Below are positions 1 to 8,226 of a DNA stretch of 64,000 nucleotides, piece after piece. Made by a program: the position numbers and the translations under genes. Within the stretch, counting starts at the first letter, position 1, and every line of letters starts with the position of its first letter. This DNA comes from a virus. Under the pieces are notes generated by a model, which searched no databases, was not told the origin of the DNA, and saw only the letters and a list, made by a program, of their open reading frames with translations. Where the stretch lies: IMG/VR virus record IMGVR_UViG_3300022891_000002, positions 1 through 64,000 of that record. One strand, 5' to 3'.

Positions 1-269
1 TCCGGAGTAGTTTTGTACTTAATAGTTTGAGTAGTAATTCTTTCTGCATGACCTGAGTTAGTTACTTGAGATAATAAAGCTTCATCTTTTAGATAACTAT
101 TTACCATTTCAGCTATTTTTGGGTATGCCTTTCTATGTTGTTCTAGAAATTTTAGAGGTACTTTGTTTTGAGATACGTGTTCAAGGGTCACTTTACCTAC
201 TTCCCATTTCTTAAAGAATTTATTGTTTTCTACTAATTCTTCTAACTTTTGACGTTTTTCAGCATCCAT
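1..269 (-). CDS. Partial gene of unknown function, cut by the left edge
   Basis: The frame opens at an ATG at 269, preceded by AGGAG at normal spacing, and stays open to base 1, giving at least 89 residues. The peptide starts MDAEKRQKLEELVENN and is charged and helix-rich, with no motif I can name. It is the most downstream member visible of the leftward cluster of small genes. About 130 bases without a gene separate it from the next upstream gene. No function is proposed. That it is a real gene rests on the ribosome-binding site and the long open frame. Confidence 0.7.
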   Translation of the reverse strand, partial: MDAEKRQKLEELVENNKFFKKWEVGKVTLEHVSQNKVPLKFLEQHRKAYPKIAEMVNSYLKDEALLSQVTNSGHAERITTQTIKYKTTP

Positions 270-396
270 TATTGAATCTCCTATAACTAACTACTCAAAC
301 ATCCTCTCAGTTGCCCTTATTTGCTCGTTTAAGCCACTTTAGAATGAAAAGACAAGAGAAAGTCCTTCTTAAGGTTAAAGTTCCTCATAGAACAAT

Positions 397-591
397 TTAA
401 CCTCGTCTGTACGCAATATCTTCAGCGGGAATTCTATAGCTGTTCCACGCTACTCCTAAAAGCCCTTCATAAGATAGATTCCCATTGTAAACCATTCGTA
501 GTGCAAAAGGATGATTTTTATCTTTATCTGTGACTCCCTCCACATACCACCACTGACCCATAGAAATCTTACCTGCTACAAATCTAGCCAT
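397..591 (-). CDS. Small protein of unknown function
   Basis: A 64-residue protein starting MARFVAGKISMGQWW. A GTG nine bases further upstream is also in frame, but the ATG at 591 has AAGGTG at the right distance, so I chose it. The protein is rich in aromatic residues (several W and Y), which suggests a small folded domain. It lies 17 bases downstream of the 116-residue gene and is probably co-transcribed with it. The family is not recognised. Confidence 0.65.
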   Translation of the reverse strand: MARFVAGKISMGQWWYVEGVTDKDKNHPFALRMVYNGNLSYEGLLGVAWNSYRIPAEDIAYRRG

Positions 592-608
592 TAGATGCAC
601 CTTATAAA

Positions 609-959
609 TTAGTTAACAAACTCAATCTCATCTTCTGAAATGCCATAACCGTCTTTAGCTACTCTTAATAAAGCTTCTTTACCTAGAAGGTCTTCAAACT
701 CTCCTACAAAATCATTCTCATAATCTTCTTCTTTGATAGCAGAAATCTCGTAATTAAAACCTCTCCTATTCAAGTCTCTACACCAAACGCGAAATCTCCG
801 CTTACTCTTATCAACGTAATCCTGAATAATCTTTTCTACTAAATCATCTACTATTCCTTGACCTGTATAGTCGAAACTTTTTTGAGCTATCTCATTTAGC
901 TTATCGTACAAAACTTGAGAGATATTAATTGAGTCGTTTGCCCAATAATTTTCTGACAT
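609..959 (-). CDS. Acidic protein of unknown function
   Basis: A 116-residue protein with a strong ribosome-binding site (GGAG, seven bases before ATG). The first half looks helical, with a basic stretch KSKRRFRVW near residue 52. The second half is rich in Asp and Glu. No catalytic motif is visible. It sits 10 bases from the upstream gene in a same-strand run and is likely part of one transcript. Function unknown. Confidence 0.7.
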   Translation of the reverse strand: MSENYWANDSINISQVLYDKLNEIAQKSFDYTGQGIVDDLVEKIIQDYVDKSKRRFRVWCRDLNRRGFNYEISAIKEEDYENDFVGEFEDLLGKEALLRVAKDGYGISEDEIEFVN

Positions 960-969
960 TTCTTTCTCC

Positions 970-1347
970 TTAATTTTCCCACCATCGGACTGACATTATT
1001 CTGTCTACTGCTTCTTTAACAGCTTTAGGAGAGTCAACTCTATCATTAGCAATCCAACCATCCCAATACGCATCAACCCAACAATCAGAAATAGTTTCAT
1101 AGATATTGATATAAGTATTTCCAACGAAAGCTGAATTACCAGCTAAAGAGAACACTATATCGGCGAAGTCTCCTTTTATGTGTTGAGGAACTACAATTGT
1201 GTCATTCTTTGTCAGATTACCGAATCCTTTGTACGTTTTCCATATCTTAACGTTACTATCTCTTACTGGAACCATTCTTAAGTAATTAATCACCTCTTGA
1301 GGAATTTCAGGGTATTTAGTATTAGTAGATGTAGAGTAGGCAGGCAT
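970..1347 (-). CDS. Protein of unknown function
   Basis: A 125-residue protein whose ATG directly follows the stop codon of the upstream gene. The ribosome-binding site AAAGGAGG lies inside that gene's last codons, so translation is probably coupled. It contains aromatic-rich segments (DCWVDAYWDGWIAND near the C-terminal third) and a predicted beta-rich middle. It belongs to no family I recognise. Confidence 0.7.
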   Translation of the reverse strand: MPAYSTSTNTKYPEIPQEVINYLRMVPVRDSNVKIWKTYKGFGNLTKNDTIVVPQHIKGDFADIVFSLAGNSAFVGNTYINIYETISDCWVDAYWDGWIANDRVDSPKAVKEAVDRIMSVRWWEN

Positions 1348-1557
1348 CTAACTAACATCCTCCTTTACTACTAACTCTTCCCACTGAACTTTCTCTAATA
1401 GTTGATGAAGACTTTTAGTAGCTAATCCTACCACAATAGTAGAACTAAGTCCTAATTGTATTCTTACGTAGTCTTCTACTTCTTCTGCATTTAAACCAGT
1501 AACAGAACTTTCAGACTTAACTAACCAATCCTGAATGTGTTGTGTTTGCCAATTCAT
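1348..1557 (-). CDS. Small protein of unknown function
   Basis: A 69-residue protein starting MNWQTQHIQDWL. A longer in-frame start exists at 1590, but it would overlap the upstream gene, and only the ATG at 1557 has a ribosome-binding site (GAGGA). The protein looks mostly helical and acidic. It lies four bases after the upstream stop and abuts the next gene. Function unknown. Confidence 0.68.
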   Translation of the reverse strand: MNWQTQHIQDWLVKSESSVTGLNAEEVEDYVRIQLGLSSTIVVGLATKSLHQLLEKVQWEELVVKEDVS

Positions 1558-1561
1558 AGTT

Positions 1562-1834
1562 TTAATCCTCGTAAGGTTTGTAACTCTCAAGCAAAGACTC
1601 TAAATCAAAAAGAATAACTTCTGCCCAATCAGGACTATCCTCTTTTACCCAGTCACGATAATCAGAACCATCATCTAGATAATCTCGATGAATAGCTGTT
1701 ACTTCAGAACTCTCATAAGAATTATAAACTCTTATCTTGTAATTCTTAGATTGAAGAAACAGTAGATAGTTGTGTTTGGCTTCTTCTATTTTGAATTGGA
1801 GAAATTTGAGTTCTGCTAATTCGTGTTCGTTCAT
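1562..1834 (-). CDS. Acidic helical protein of unknown function
   Basis: A 90-residue protein beginning MNEHELAELKFLQFK. The alternative TTG start three codons earlier overlaps the stop codon of the 54-residue gene upstream. I prefer the ATG at 1834, which begins five bases after that stop and has a weak purine-rich AAAAGA ahead of it. The N-terminal half is probably helical and the C-terminal half is acidic. Function unknown. Confidence 0.65.
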   Translation of the reverse strand: MNEHELAELKFLQFKIEEAKHNYLLFLQSKNYKIRVYNSYESSEVTAIHRDYLDDGSDYRDWVKEDSPDWAEVILFDLESLLESYKPYED

Positions 1835-1839
1835 AATAT

Positions 1840-2004
1840 TCAATTCTTTTCAGAGTATTTTACTATAGATATCCACAATACTAGAACTACCTGGAAAATA
1901 ACTAAGGCAGGTATTGTTATATCTACTAAATCAGAGTTGGCGACTGGACATGAACAAGGGGTTGTATCTGGCATTTTTATTTCTCTTAATTGTTCAGTAG
2001 TCAT
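1840..2004 (-). CDS. Small single-pass membrane protein
   Basis: A 54-residue gene that is easy to miss. The ATG at 2004 follows an excellent TAGGAGA ribosome-binding site, and its stop lies five bases from the next gene's ATG, as expected in a packed operon. Residues 11-24 hold two cysteines (PCSCP). Residues about 28-48 form one hydrophobic membrane segment (VDITIPALVIFQVVLVLW). The short C-terminus carries KYSEKN. It may be an inner-membrane peptide; the function is unknown. Confidence 0.65.
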   Translation of the reverse strand: MTTEQLREIKMPDTTPCSCPVANSDLVDITIPALVIFQVVLVLWISIVKYSEKN

Positions 2005-2062
2005 GAAATTTCTCCTAAGTAAGTGAATAGAACTAGGTTAGTTACCTCCCTAGATATTGAAA

Positions 2063-2271
2063 CTATTTACTAGAAGATGATGTACTTGTAGATTTAAACA
2101 AGCAAGAAGACAGAAGACTCAACATTAGAGCCTCCATAAAACTAATTACTTTCAAACCAAAAATTGAAGGAACTACTGCATTCCATAAGAGCATAACAGG
2201 TAAAAAGAAGTAAGTAAAGAACCTAACAACAGCCCTAAAAATGTCAAACCTATCCAAGTTAAAGTTTCCAT
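2063..2271 (-). pseudogene. Small membrane protein broken by a -1 frameshift
   Basis: The only good start (ATG at 2271 after GGAGAG) opens a 32-residue hydrophobic frame that stops at 2173. The adjacent -1 frame, open down to 2063, encodes VMLLWNAVVPSIFGL followed by a second hydrophobic stretch. This resembles the LWNWLMP-xxFGL motif of a widespread family of small bacterial membrane proteins, cited from memory. Adding one T to the five-T run at 2202-2206 joins both into one protein of about 69 residues with two membrane segments. Either the gene is broken, the assembly has a homopolymer error, or slippage joins the frames. Confidence 0.55.
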
Positions 2272-2339
2272 GATGTGTCTCTCCTAAGTTAGTTGTGCTA
2301 CTCGTCCTTTCCTTGCTCCCACGAGTCATGAGCAGTAGA

Positions 2340-2735
2340 TTATTTGCAGATATAGTTAAAAAACTCATCTACAATTTCTGGTTTTTCTTCTGTTGTAGTT
2401 TTAGATTTTAACCAACGGAAAGCTTCTGTCCAATCTAGTTTTTCTTCAGGGTCTAAACAGCTATGTATGTAGAAATTTCTTTTCTCACTAGAGATTACAA
2501 AAATGTCGTGAGGACTAATAAAATCAGCAGCGCTAACATGATTAACTCTCTGATTATAAGACGGAACAACTACAACACCTAACCTCTCTTTTCTTTTTAA
2601 CAGCTCAGGGATGACCACACAATTAACCACGTCATCTTCAAAATACTCAATTGTTCCATCATTAGCTTTCTTAAGCAGTTCGAGAGCATGAGTTTTCCCA
2701 GATTTAGCTTCACCAGTCAAAACAATTAATTTCAT
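2340..2735 (-). CDS. P-loop NTPase-like protein
   Basis: A 131-residue protein with an N-terminal beta strand and Walker A motif (MKLIVLTGEAKSGKT, residues 8-15), so it probably binds ATP or GTP. It is short for a full kinase or AAA protein. A clear Walker B was not identified; hydrophobic strands ending in acidic residues (near DDVVN and PHDIFVISS) are candidates. No usual ribosome-binding site precedes the ATG; a foldable sequence occupies the leader instead (see 2749-2822). The substrate is unknown. Confidence 0.6.
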   Translation of the reverse strand: MKLIVLTGEAKSGKTHALELLKKANDGTIEYFEDDVVNCVVIPELLKRKERLGVVVVPSYNQRVNHVSAADFISPHDIFVISSEKRNFYIHSCLDPEEKLDWTEAFRWLKSKTTTEEKPEIVDEFFNYICK

Positions 2736-2748
2736 GAGTTGAAGAAGT

Positions 2749-2822
2749 AAAGGGCAAACTATCTCTATTAGCGTTACCCACTAGCACTACGAGGAAGTTA
2801 GAGATATAGCTAGCATCCCTTT
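2749..2822 (-). other. Nested-stem RNA structure in the leader of the P-loop gene
   Basis: Read on the minus strand, three nested stems can form: AAAGGG with CCCTTT (2817-2822 and 2749-2754), TATCTCTA with TAGAGATA (eight pairs, 2799-2806 and 2760-2767), and UAGUG with CGCUA (2785-2789 and 2769-2773). The element ends 13 bases before the ATG of the P-loop gene, which lacks a ribosome-binding site. A leader control element is a reasonable guess. No T-run follows, so it is not a standard terminator. Confidence 0.35.
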
Positions 2823-2873
2823 GCTAAATAAATAACAAAGGTTAAATCTTCTTCTAAAAAACGAACTTGTGAG

Positions 2874-3032
2874 TTAAATACTCTTAACTAATTGTTCTGG
2901 TCTTGTAATTCCTAATCCTCTTACATTGCTACTTACTATCAAACGATTAGCAGCAGAAATTGCCTCTGAGTATTCAACAAATTCTCGATATTTTCCTAGC
3001 AGTTCTATTTTGTATCTTGGCTCTCTTGACAT
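2874..3032 (-). CDS. Small basic protein of unknown function
   Basis: A 52-residue gene below usual length cutoffs. The ATG at 3032 has a near-perfect AAGGAGG ribosome-binding site, and the gene starts 14 bases after the 100-residue gene. It begins MSREPRYKIELLGKYREF and includes an Arg-rich C-terminal part (VRGLGITRPEQL). No motif is recognised. Confidence 0.65.
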   Translation of the reverse strand: MSREPRYKIELLGKYREFVEYSEAISAANRLIVSSNVRGLGITRPEQLVKSI

Positions 3033-3046
3033 AATTTCCTCCTTAG

Positions 3047-3349
3047 TTAAGAATCCAGTTCTGGTATAATTTGCATTTTCTGGGCTTCTTCATTCCACTG
3101 ATAGGCACAGTATCTACAAGGTTTACCGTACCTCCGAATATGAAAAACAAAAGCATTTGGCAGATGTTTTAGAATTTTCTCTAACGTTAGCTCATTAATT
3201 TCTCCTTCTACTGTTATTTTTCCACTTTCTTTGTCTTGGTAAAACCTACACGTCATCCTATTATAATCAAGCTTAAAACTGACAAAATCCACGGTTTCTT
3301 TGTTGGGAATATCTAAACAATTCCAAATAGTCTGAAGAGTTAAGTTCAT
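3047..3349 (-). CDS. Protein of unknown function with a CxxC-type cysteine pair
   Basis: A 100-residue protein. A pair of cysteines near the C-terminus (KPCRYCAYQW) could bind a metal, but only two such residues are close together. The rest looks beta-rich and charged. The ribosome-binding site is weak (GGA about nine bases from the ATG). It starts just downstream of a strong terminator, so it probably has its own promoter. Function unknown. Confidence 0.6.
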   Translation of the reverse strand: MNLTLQTIWNCLDIPNKETVDFVSFKLDYNRMTCRFYQDKESGKITVEGEINELTLEKILKHLPNAFVFHIRRYGKPCRYCAYQWNEEAQKMQIIPELDS

Positions 3350-3383
3350 GATAAAAATCCAAAATCTTGTTACGTACTGACAC

Positions 3384-3430
3384 GAAAAAACCCCTATCTA
3401 TCAGAGATTGCTCTCGTCAAGATAAGGGCT
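3384..3430 (-). terminator. Rho-independent terminator
   Basis: On the minus strand a nine-pair stem (CCCTTATCT with AGATAGGGG, one G-U) encloses a second small hairpin, GAGA-GCAA-TCTC. Six T residues follow directly. It lies 26 bases after the stop of the 306-residue gene and should end its transcript. Confidence 0.85.
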
Positions 3431-3455
3431 AGAAGGTCAAATTAGTCAGTAGAGC

Positions 3456-4376
3456 TTAGTAGAGTTCGTCAGTGGCTTTCTTTTTATAAATCTTGGCTTT
3501 TGGTTCTTCTTTTGGCTCAGGAGTAACTTCGGGTTTAGACTCCTCAACTATAGGTAAGGATGTATCGGGCAGAGGTTCGAGAGTAGTTACTTGTGATTCA
3601 GTCTCTTGTACTGGTTTTTGAGCTTCGAGGATTGATTCTTCTGGTACTATATCAACGATTGGTTCTGTTTCTTTATTTTCCTCAATTGGTCGAGTAAGTG
3701 TAGTCGGTTCAACAGCAGGAGAAAGTAGAGGACGGATAGGAAACAGTTTCTTAGCTCTTGGGGAACTGTTATGTAGCTTTGTAAGTAGAGTCAGGTATTT
3801 GTGAGCTACTACTTGTGAATCAACTCCGTCTTTAATAATCTGGATGTTACCTTTTGCATCTACTTTATCACGGCTAGTTAAGTAAGCAAAGAAGAGAAGT
3901 AGAGCATTGACAAACTCTGAGGTATAAGTAGAGTCACTTACCTGGTTTTCCAAATACTCCTCAAAACGCTTAGATTGCAGCCATTTCTTAAATAGTCCTG
4001 ATACTGTTTCTGCTACAATGTGACCTCCAAAAGTAGGGTCTGTAGGGATGATAATGTGCATTTTTGGTTTTTTCCAGATAGCAGCAGGTTCAAAATTTAC
4101 TCCTGTCTTGGTAAACTCAAAAGTTGCTACGACATCCTCATTCATTAGTAGAGAAAGAATCTGCTTATCTTCTCCTTCTGACCTTGTAACTTGTAGATAC
4201 TCTTCAGGTACTTCTACTTTCTTTTTATCAGTACCTCTAACTTCCATCTTTTTCTTGTAAGACACTTCCCCTTTCTTGTTAGTAATGCTCTCACCCGGAA
4301 CATAGAAGAAAGTCAGTGTATCAGTAGCTTCAGTAACCCAAACGGCATCCAATTCTTCAAGATTTAAGCGTGACAT
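3456..4376 (-). CDS. Unknown protein with a Pro/Glu-rich C-terminal tail
   Basis: A 306-residue protein starting MSRLNLEELDAVWVTE, with an AGAGGT ribosome-binding site. Residues 1-225 look like a mixed alpha/beta globular part. Residues about 230-306 are a low-complexity tail rich in Pro, Glu, Val and Thr that ends in a basic patch. Such tails often serve as linkers or docking segments, but no partner is known here. It is followed by a strong terminator and preceded by the 1,117-residue gene, so the two probably share a transcript. No known phage family was recognised. Confidence 0.7.
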   Translation of the reverse strand: MSRLNLEELDAVWVTEATDTLTFFYVPGESITNKKGEVSYKKKMEVRGTDKKKVEVPEEYLQVTRSEGEDKQILSLLMNEDVVATFEFTKTGVNFEPAAIWKKPKMHIIIPTDPTFGGHIVAETVSGLFKKWLQSKRFEEYLENQVSDSTYTSEFVNALLLFFAYLTSRDKVDAKGNIQIIKDGVDSQVVAHKYLTLLTKLHNSSPRAKKLFPIRPLLSPAVEPTTLTRPIEENKETEPIVDIVPEESILEAQKPVQETESQVTTLEPLPDTSLPIVEESKPEVTPEPKEEPKAKIYKKKATDELY

Positions 4377-4447
4377 AGTTACCTCTTTGTTGATTGTGTT
4401 AACTTCTACTAATATATACCCTTAACTCTGGGGCTTTAGTAGAAACA

Positions 4448-4475
4448 GCCGAGTAAATCACGACAAATACTCGAC
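4448..4475 (-). other. Stem-loop between two co-directional genes
   Basis: An eight-pair stem (GUCGAGUA with UACUCGGC, one G-U) with a 12-base loop lies 12 bases after the stop of the 1,117-residue gene. No T-run follows, so it is more likely an mRNA 3'-end stabiliser or processing site than a terminator. This is inference from the fold alone. Confidence 0.35.
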
Positions 4476-4486
4476 TTAGTAGAAAG

Positions 4487-7400
4487 TTAGTAGATTGCTT
4501 TACTTCTCTCTATTTCTAGACATCGACCGTGACAATCATGCAAGTTAGCAAGATGTTCCTTTATTGGTTGATAGGTTTTCTCACTATCCCAGCCAGATTT
4601 AATTTTCTCTAATGAGTCGTAGAGATAGTCAACGGATTTACCCAACCATGCCTCGATATTGCCTTTGTCTGAGTCTAGTAGAAGGTTAGTAAGCTGTAAC
4701 TTGATTCGATGTTCCCATTTCTCAACTTGATTGTCATAAATACAATCAGGAGTTAGAATCACCCCATTATCAAACCGAAAACCTACTGATTTGTACTCAT
4801 TAGCCTCTTTACAAACCTCAGCAAACCAATTAATAGTGTCTTGCCAAGCTTCTTTATCCTCTTCAAAGTTACCTGAGAGAATCTTTTTAGTCAAAACATG
4901 AACTAAAATCTCGGGGTCTGTGGCTTTACTAGATGAACCTCCTATTTTTATCCTTTGTAAGTCTTTTCTACACCAATTTGACCAATTCTCGGCAATTTGA
5001 ATGATTAAATGCTCTAAATCTTGAGTAGAAAGCACTTGATTAGTGGCTAAATATGTCAGTTTTCCAGCCTTTGTTTCCGAATTAGAGGAATAAGGTAGTA
5101 GATGCTTGACAAAACCTTTCTTAATCTCACTCCAACCTGATTTAGACTTCTCAAAACCAATGATTTCTGACACTTTTCTCTGTTGTCCTACCTTTCCATC
5201 TCCAACTAAAGTGTTAAAGTTGCGAGATAGAAAAATATTGACTAAGTGACGTAACTGGTTCTGAGCTTCTGCCACAAACCGACCATCTTTAGTCCTCAAA
5301 AACTTCTCAAATACACTCCTTTCTGCAAAGTTAGGGGTTCCGTTGACTTTAGTAGACACTTTCCCTCTGTTCTTCCCATCACTTACAGGCATTTTGACGG
5401 TAAGTAACTGAGTAACCTGTATTTTTCGGTTATGAAGTACATCAAAGTAGATTTTTTTACCCTCCTCTCTGATTTTTAGTTCTACTTCACTAAATTTTGC
5501 TGTTGCTTTTGGGTTTTTTGAGTCCACTCCCGCAAAGCTTTGATTGAACTTAGGATATAAGAAATCTCTTAACTCCTGTACCGTTGGTTTTTTAGAAGGG
5601 AACTGCTTTTGTAAGTTGTTAGGTAATCTACTTAACCAACGAACTGCACTGATAACTTGAGTTGCGGGTCTACTATGACTCATGTGGTCATCGAATAAGT
5701 AAGTAATCTTATCCTCATTGGTACTAACAAAGTAGACTTGAGCCAATATGTACCGACTAAAGTATTTATCAGTGATACTTGGGCGATAACTAGCTGATTT
5801 AATAGCCTGTTTCACTATCTCTGTACATTCAGCTATCACTTTTGGGTCTAGTTTCTCGTGATTGAGAACTGCTTTCCTTAACTTTTGTAGATTCGTGATT
5901 CTCCTACCTATCTTCTCAAGCTTTAAAGTATCCTGAGTTTTAGCAGACATCTCTTCTAATCTACTCATCTCCTTATCTAATGGGATGATAATCTGGTTGT
6001 CTAAGTCCTCTTGTTGCCAGTAACCTTCAATAGATTTAGCAGCAAGACAGTAAAGTAGAGGGTAACTAGGAATCTCCTGTATTGGTAATGCTTCTAGTTG
6101 CCAATGGTCGTGACTATTTACTAAGTTGACAATGCAAGGCACGTTACTCAAGAAACCTACCCATTCTAACGAGTTTTGAGCTACTAACTTGGCGTTACTT
6201 AAGTCACTTAGGCGCGCTTTTTTAACTGCCTTAACTTGAGTAGTAGAAGCTATAGCAAAATGTCCATCTTCATTCCTGAAGGATTCTTTTACCTTAATGT
6301 TTGGATGTTGAAAGCCGAGGAAGGTTACTGGTGCAGCTACAAATCTCAAGTCACTTATTTTGTTTCCATTCTGGTCTTTAGCTAAATTGTCCGTCGAGGT
6401 AATAGAGTCAGAAAGAACCCAGACACCAGAAGTCTTTTGATAGTGCTGTAGTTTTAACGTATTTCCATCAGGGTCAAGAGACTCAAATGTTACCATCTGG
6501 ATAGATAAGTCAGGAAATACGTACTTACCTGTAAAGTAGACCTTCTTAGTATCTTCACAGTCTCGAATAATTTCCTTACCTTCAATTGCTTCTACTAATG
6601 GCTCAATGTTGTGTAAGTTTCTATCTTCTGGAGATAAGTCACTGAAGTAATAGAACTTACCGCCATTTTGTACAGCAATCCTCCTTATTTCTCTTGAATG
6701 TTCTAATGTATCTGGATTGAAAAGGATGTAAGACTGAGCTAAGTAGATTGATTCTACTAATATAGGTGAGATGTTTTCGAGGCTTCCTAACTCCGGTACA
6801 GAATCTTTTCTTCTTCTTTCCTCAATGCTTCCTGCTCTATTAGTGATTCTAGACACATAAGCACTTAAGACATCTCTCTTAAAAGGTTTAAAAGTTGTCT
6901 CTAGCTTAGTTGTAGTTCTCAGATGAAAGTCACCTTCACATTCAATACTGCCCTTAATCGCATGAGCTTGTATTAACTCTTCTTTCCCCCACTTCTCAAT
7001 ATTTCTTAAGTGGTCGAACAATTCTTGAGAAAACTGTTTAACTCCTAACTTCTCTCTAATCTCCTCAGTATCTTCTAGAAAGCAATCAAGCAAGGTAACT
7101 TCTTTCTTTCGTGTTACTTCCCTAATCTCCCATTCATAACTTGGGTTTAGGTACAAAACTATAGAGTTGTGCTTAGTTTCTCTTAATTCCTGTTTAAAGT
7201 CAGAGAGTCGGTCAATAGCTACTAACCAAGGTTTGATTATTCCAAATAGCTCACTAGAGAACATATCCTCAACTAAGACTTTCTGAGTCAAACCTTCACT
7301 ATTGGTTCGAGCTATGTAGATATTGAGAGACTTGTTAGTAGAAGTTTTATTAAGTAACGTAGGTTGAGATATTACTTCAATAGGTCTGTCTGACATCTCT

Positions 7401-7840
7401 GCTACTTGTTCGATGACTTCCTCTACTTCTGTCTGACTAATAGATGTTGTACTGTCTTCTATTACGGAGAGGGTTAAGTCAATGTTAGTAGAGTTAATTA
7501 TCTCTTCTTCCTGTACTACTGAAACATTATCAGGTAAGTTTTCTGAAGTAGTAGGTACTTGTGAGACTGACAGACGTTGAGTAGTGCTATCCCACTCAGT
7601 AACTAGACTAACTCTCTCTTCCCCTACTTTATGATAGAAGGTAGCTAGGTCAAGGTTCTTAACTATGTACCTGACATCATTCCAAGCAACTGAGTTAAGT
7701 AGATGAAGGTTAATTCCCTCTAACTTACCTACATTAAAGTAGACATCCTCAACTGAACAAGGTAAAACGGGTAGATTAATTGCTCTGTTAATGACCTGAA
7801 TTGCTTCTGCTTTGTTTTGTGCTTTTAAGTTAGTAGTCAT
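4487..7840 (-). CDS. Very large protein of unknown function (1,117 residues)
   Basis: The longest leftward gene. Residues about 85-150 are acidic and rich in Ser, Thr and Val and look disordered. The rest is a long mixed helical and beta protein with many charged residues. A His/Cys group lies near the end (HDCHGRC). I looked for polymerase, primase, helicase and nuclease signatures and saw none. It precedes the 306-residue gene and follows a region with two hairpins. There is no clear ribosome-binding site at the ATG. Its size in an early-type cluster suggests a replication or host-takeover role, but that is a guess. Confidence 0.7.
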   Translation of the reverse strand: MTTNLKAQNKAEAIQVINRAINLPVLPCSVEDVYFNVGKLEGINLHLLNSVAWNDVRYIVKNLDLATFYHKVGEERVSLVTEWDSTTQRLSVSQVPTTSENLPDNVSVVQEEEIINSTNIDLTLSVIEDSTTSISQTEVEEVIEQVAEMSDRPIEVISQPTLLNKTSTNKSLNIYIARTNSEGLTQKVLVEDMFSSELFGIIKPWLVAIDRLSDFKQELRETKHNSIVLYLNPSYEWEIREVTRKKEVTLLDCFLEDTEEIREKLGVKQFSQELFDHLRNIEKWGKEELIQAHAIKGSIECEGDFHLRTTTKLETTFKPFKRDVLSAYVSRITNRAGSIEERRRKDSVPELGSLENISPILVESIYLAQSYILFNPDTLEHSREIRRIAVQNGGKFYYFSDLSPEDRNLHNIEPLVEAIEGKEIIRDCEDTKKVYFTGKYVFPDLSIQMVTFESLDPDGNTLKLQHYQKTSGVWVLSDSITSTDNLAKDQNGNKISDLRFVAAPVTFLGFQHPNIKVKESFRNEDGHFAIASTTQVKAVKKARLSDLSNAKLVAQNSLEWVGFLSNVPCIVNLVNSHDHWQLEALPIQEIPSYPLLYCLAAKSIEGYWQQEDLDNQIIIPLDKEMSRLEEMSAKTQDTLKLEKIGRRITNLQKLRKAVLNHEKLDPKVIAECTEIVKQAIKSASYRPSITDKYFSRYILAQVYFVSTNEDKITYLFDDHMSHSRPATQVISAVRWLSRLPNNLQKQFPSKKPTVQELRDFLYPKFNQSFAGVDSKNPKATAKFSEVELKIREEGKKIYFDVLHNRKIQVTQLLTVKMPVSDGKNRGKVSTKVNGTPNFAERSVFEKFLRTKDGRFVAEAQNQLRHLVNIFLSRNFNTLVGDGKVGQQRKVSEIIGFEKSKSGWSEIKKGFVKHLLPYSSNSETKAGKLTYLATNQVLSTQDLEHLIIQIAENWSNWCRKDLQRIKIGGSSSKATDPEILVHVLTKKILSGNFEEDKEAWQDTINWFAEVCKEANEYKSVGFRFDNGVILTPDCIYDNQVEKWEHRIKLQLTNLLLDSDKGNIEAWLGKSVDYLYDSLEKIKSGWDSEKTYQPIKEHLANLHDCHGRCLEIERSKAIY

Positions 7841-7851
7841 GGTAACGTAAA

Positions 7852-7875
7852 CCCTATTGATAAAGGAGCATAGGG
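7852..7875 (-). other. Short perfect hairpin upstream of the 1,117-residue gene
   Basis: CCCTAT (7852-7857) and ATAGGG (7870-7875) pair perfectly around a 12-base loop, 12 bases before the ATG of the large gene. It sits immediately downstream, in the reading direction, of the tRNA-like element at 7879-7935. It may shape the leader; there is no T-run. Confidence 0.35.
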
Positions 7876-7878
7876 CAA

Positions 7879-7935
7879 ATCTCAGCTAGGGAGTTAAACC
7901 CTAGATTGAACCTATTACAGTTCTCCTTCTGAGTT
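7879..7935 (-). ncRNA. tRNA-like element, weaker copy
   Basis: On the minus strand, AACTCAG pairs with CTGAGAT in six of seven positions. Flush inside its 3' side lies a T-arm-like hairpin, CTAGGG-TTTAACT-CCCTAG, with a seven-base loop. A 24-base linker replaces the D and anticodon arms. The loop differs from the TTCRANY consensus at one position. The 5' side overlaps the stop codon of the 65-residue gene by two bases. It matches the clearer elements at 10512 and 11863 in plan, but alone it would be weak. Confidence 0.35.
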
Positions 7936-8131
7936 AGTTATCTCGGAGTTGAGTATGAAATATCTCAAGCAAGCCGTTCTCTATGTAATCATTTATCTCT
8001 AACTCGCAGTTATTGAGTGTATTGTAAGAATGGATTAACATCTCCCAACTGTACTGTAGAAAGTCATTAATCCCTAGAGTAGAAAAGTAGTCAGTTAGAA
8101 GTGAAATACAGACTTCTTTTGCGATGTTCAT
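7934..8131 (-). CDS. Small acidic protein of unknown function
   Basis: A 65-residue protein with an excellent AAGGAGA ribosome-binding site. It is acidic and probably all-helical (starts MNIAKEVCISLLTDYF). It is separated by 95 bases from the upstream gene. Function unknown. Confidence 0.62.
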   Translation of the reverse strand: MNIAKEVCISLLTDYFSTLGINDFLQYSWEMLIHSYNTLNNCELEINDYIENGLLEIFHTQLRDN

Positions 8132-8226
8132 GTGATTCTCCTTAAGTTATTTACTGAAAATAGTCCGGTAAGAAGTCGAGTCAATGGGCGGATAGATTAC
8201 TTATTCATCCTCTTCAATTAGTTCCC

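Noticed and set aside
1823-2026. Rightward open frame of 67 codons
   Set aside because: It lies opposite the 54-residue membrane gene, which has a strong ribosome-binding site and correct packing.
2272-2368. Long N-terminal extension of the frameshifted membrane protein
   Set aside because: The extension overlaps the stop region of the P-loop gene, is polar and Ser/Thr-rich, and has no ribosome-binding site.
4487-7840. DNA or RNA polymerase identity for the 1,117-residue protein
   Set aside because: No polymerase catalytic motif was visible, so the protein is left unnamed.
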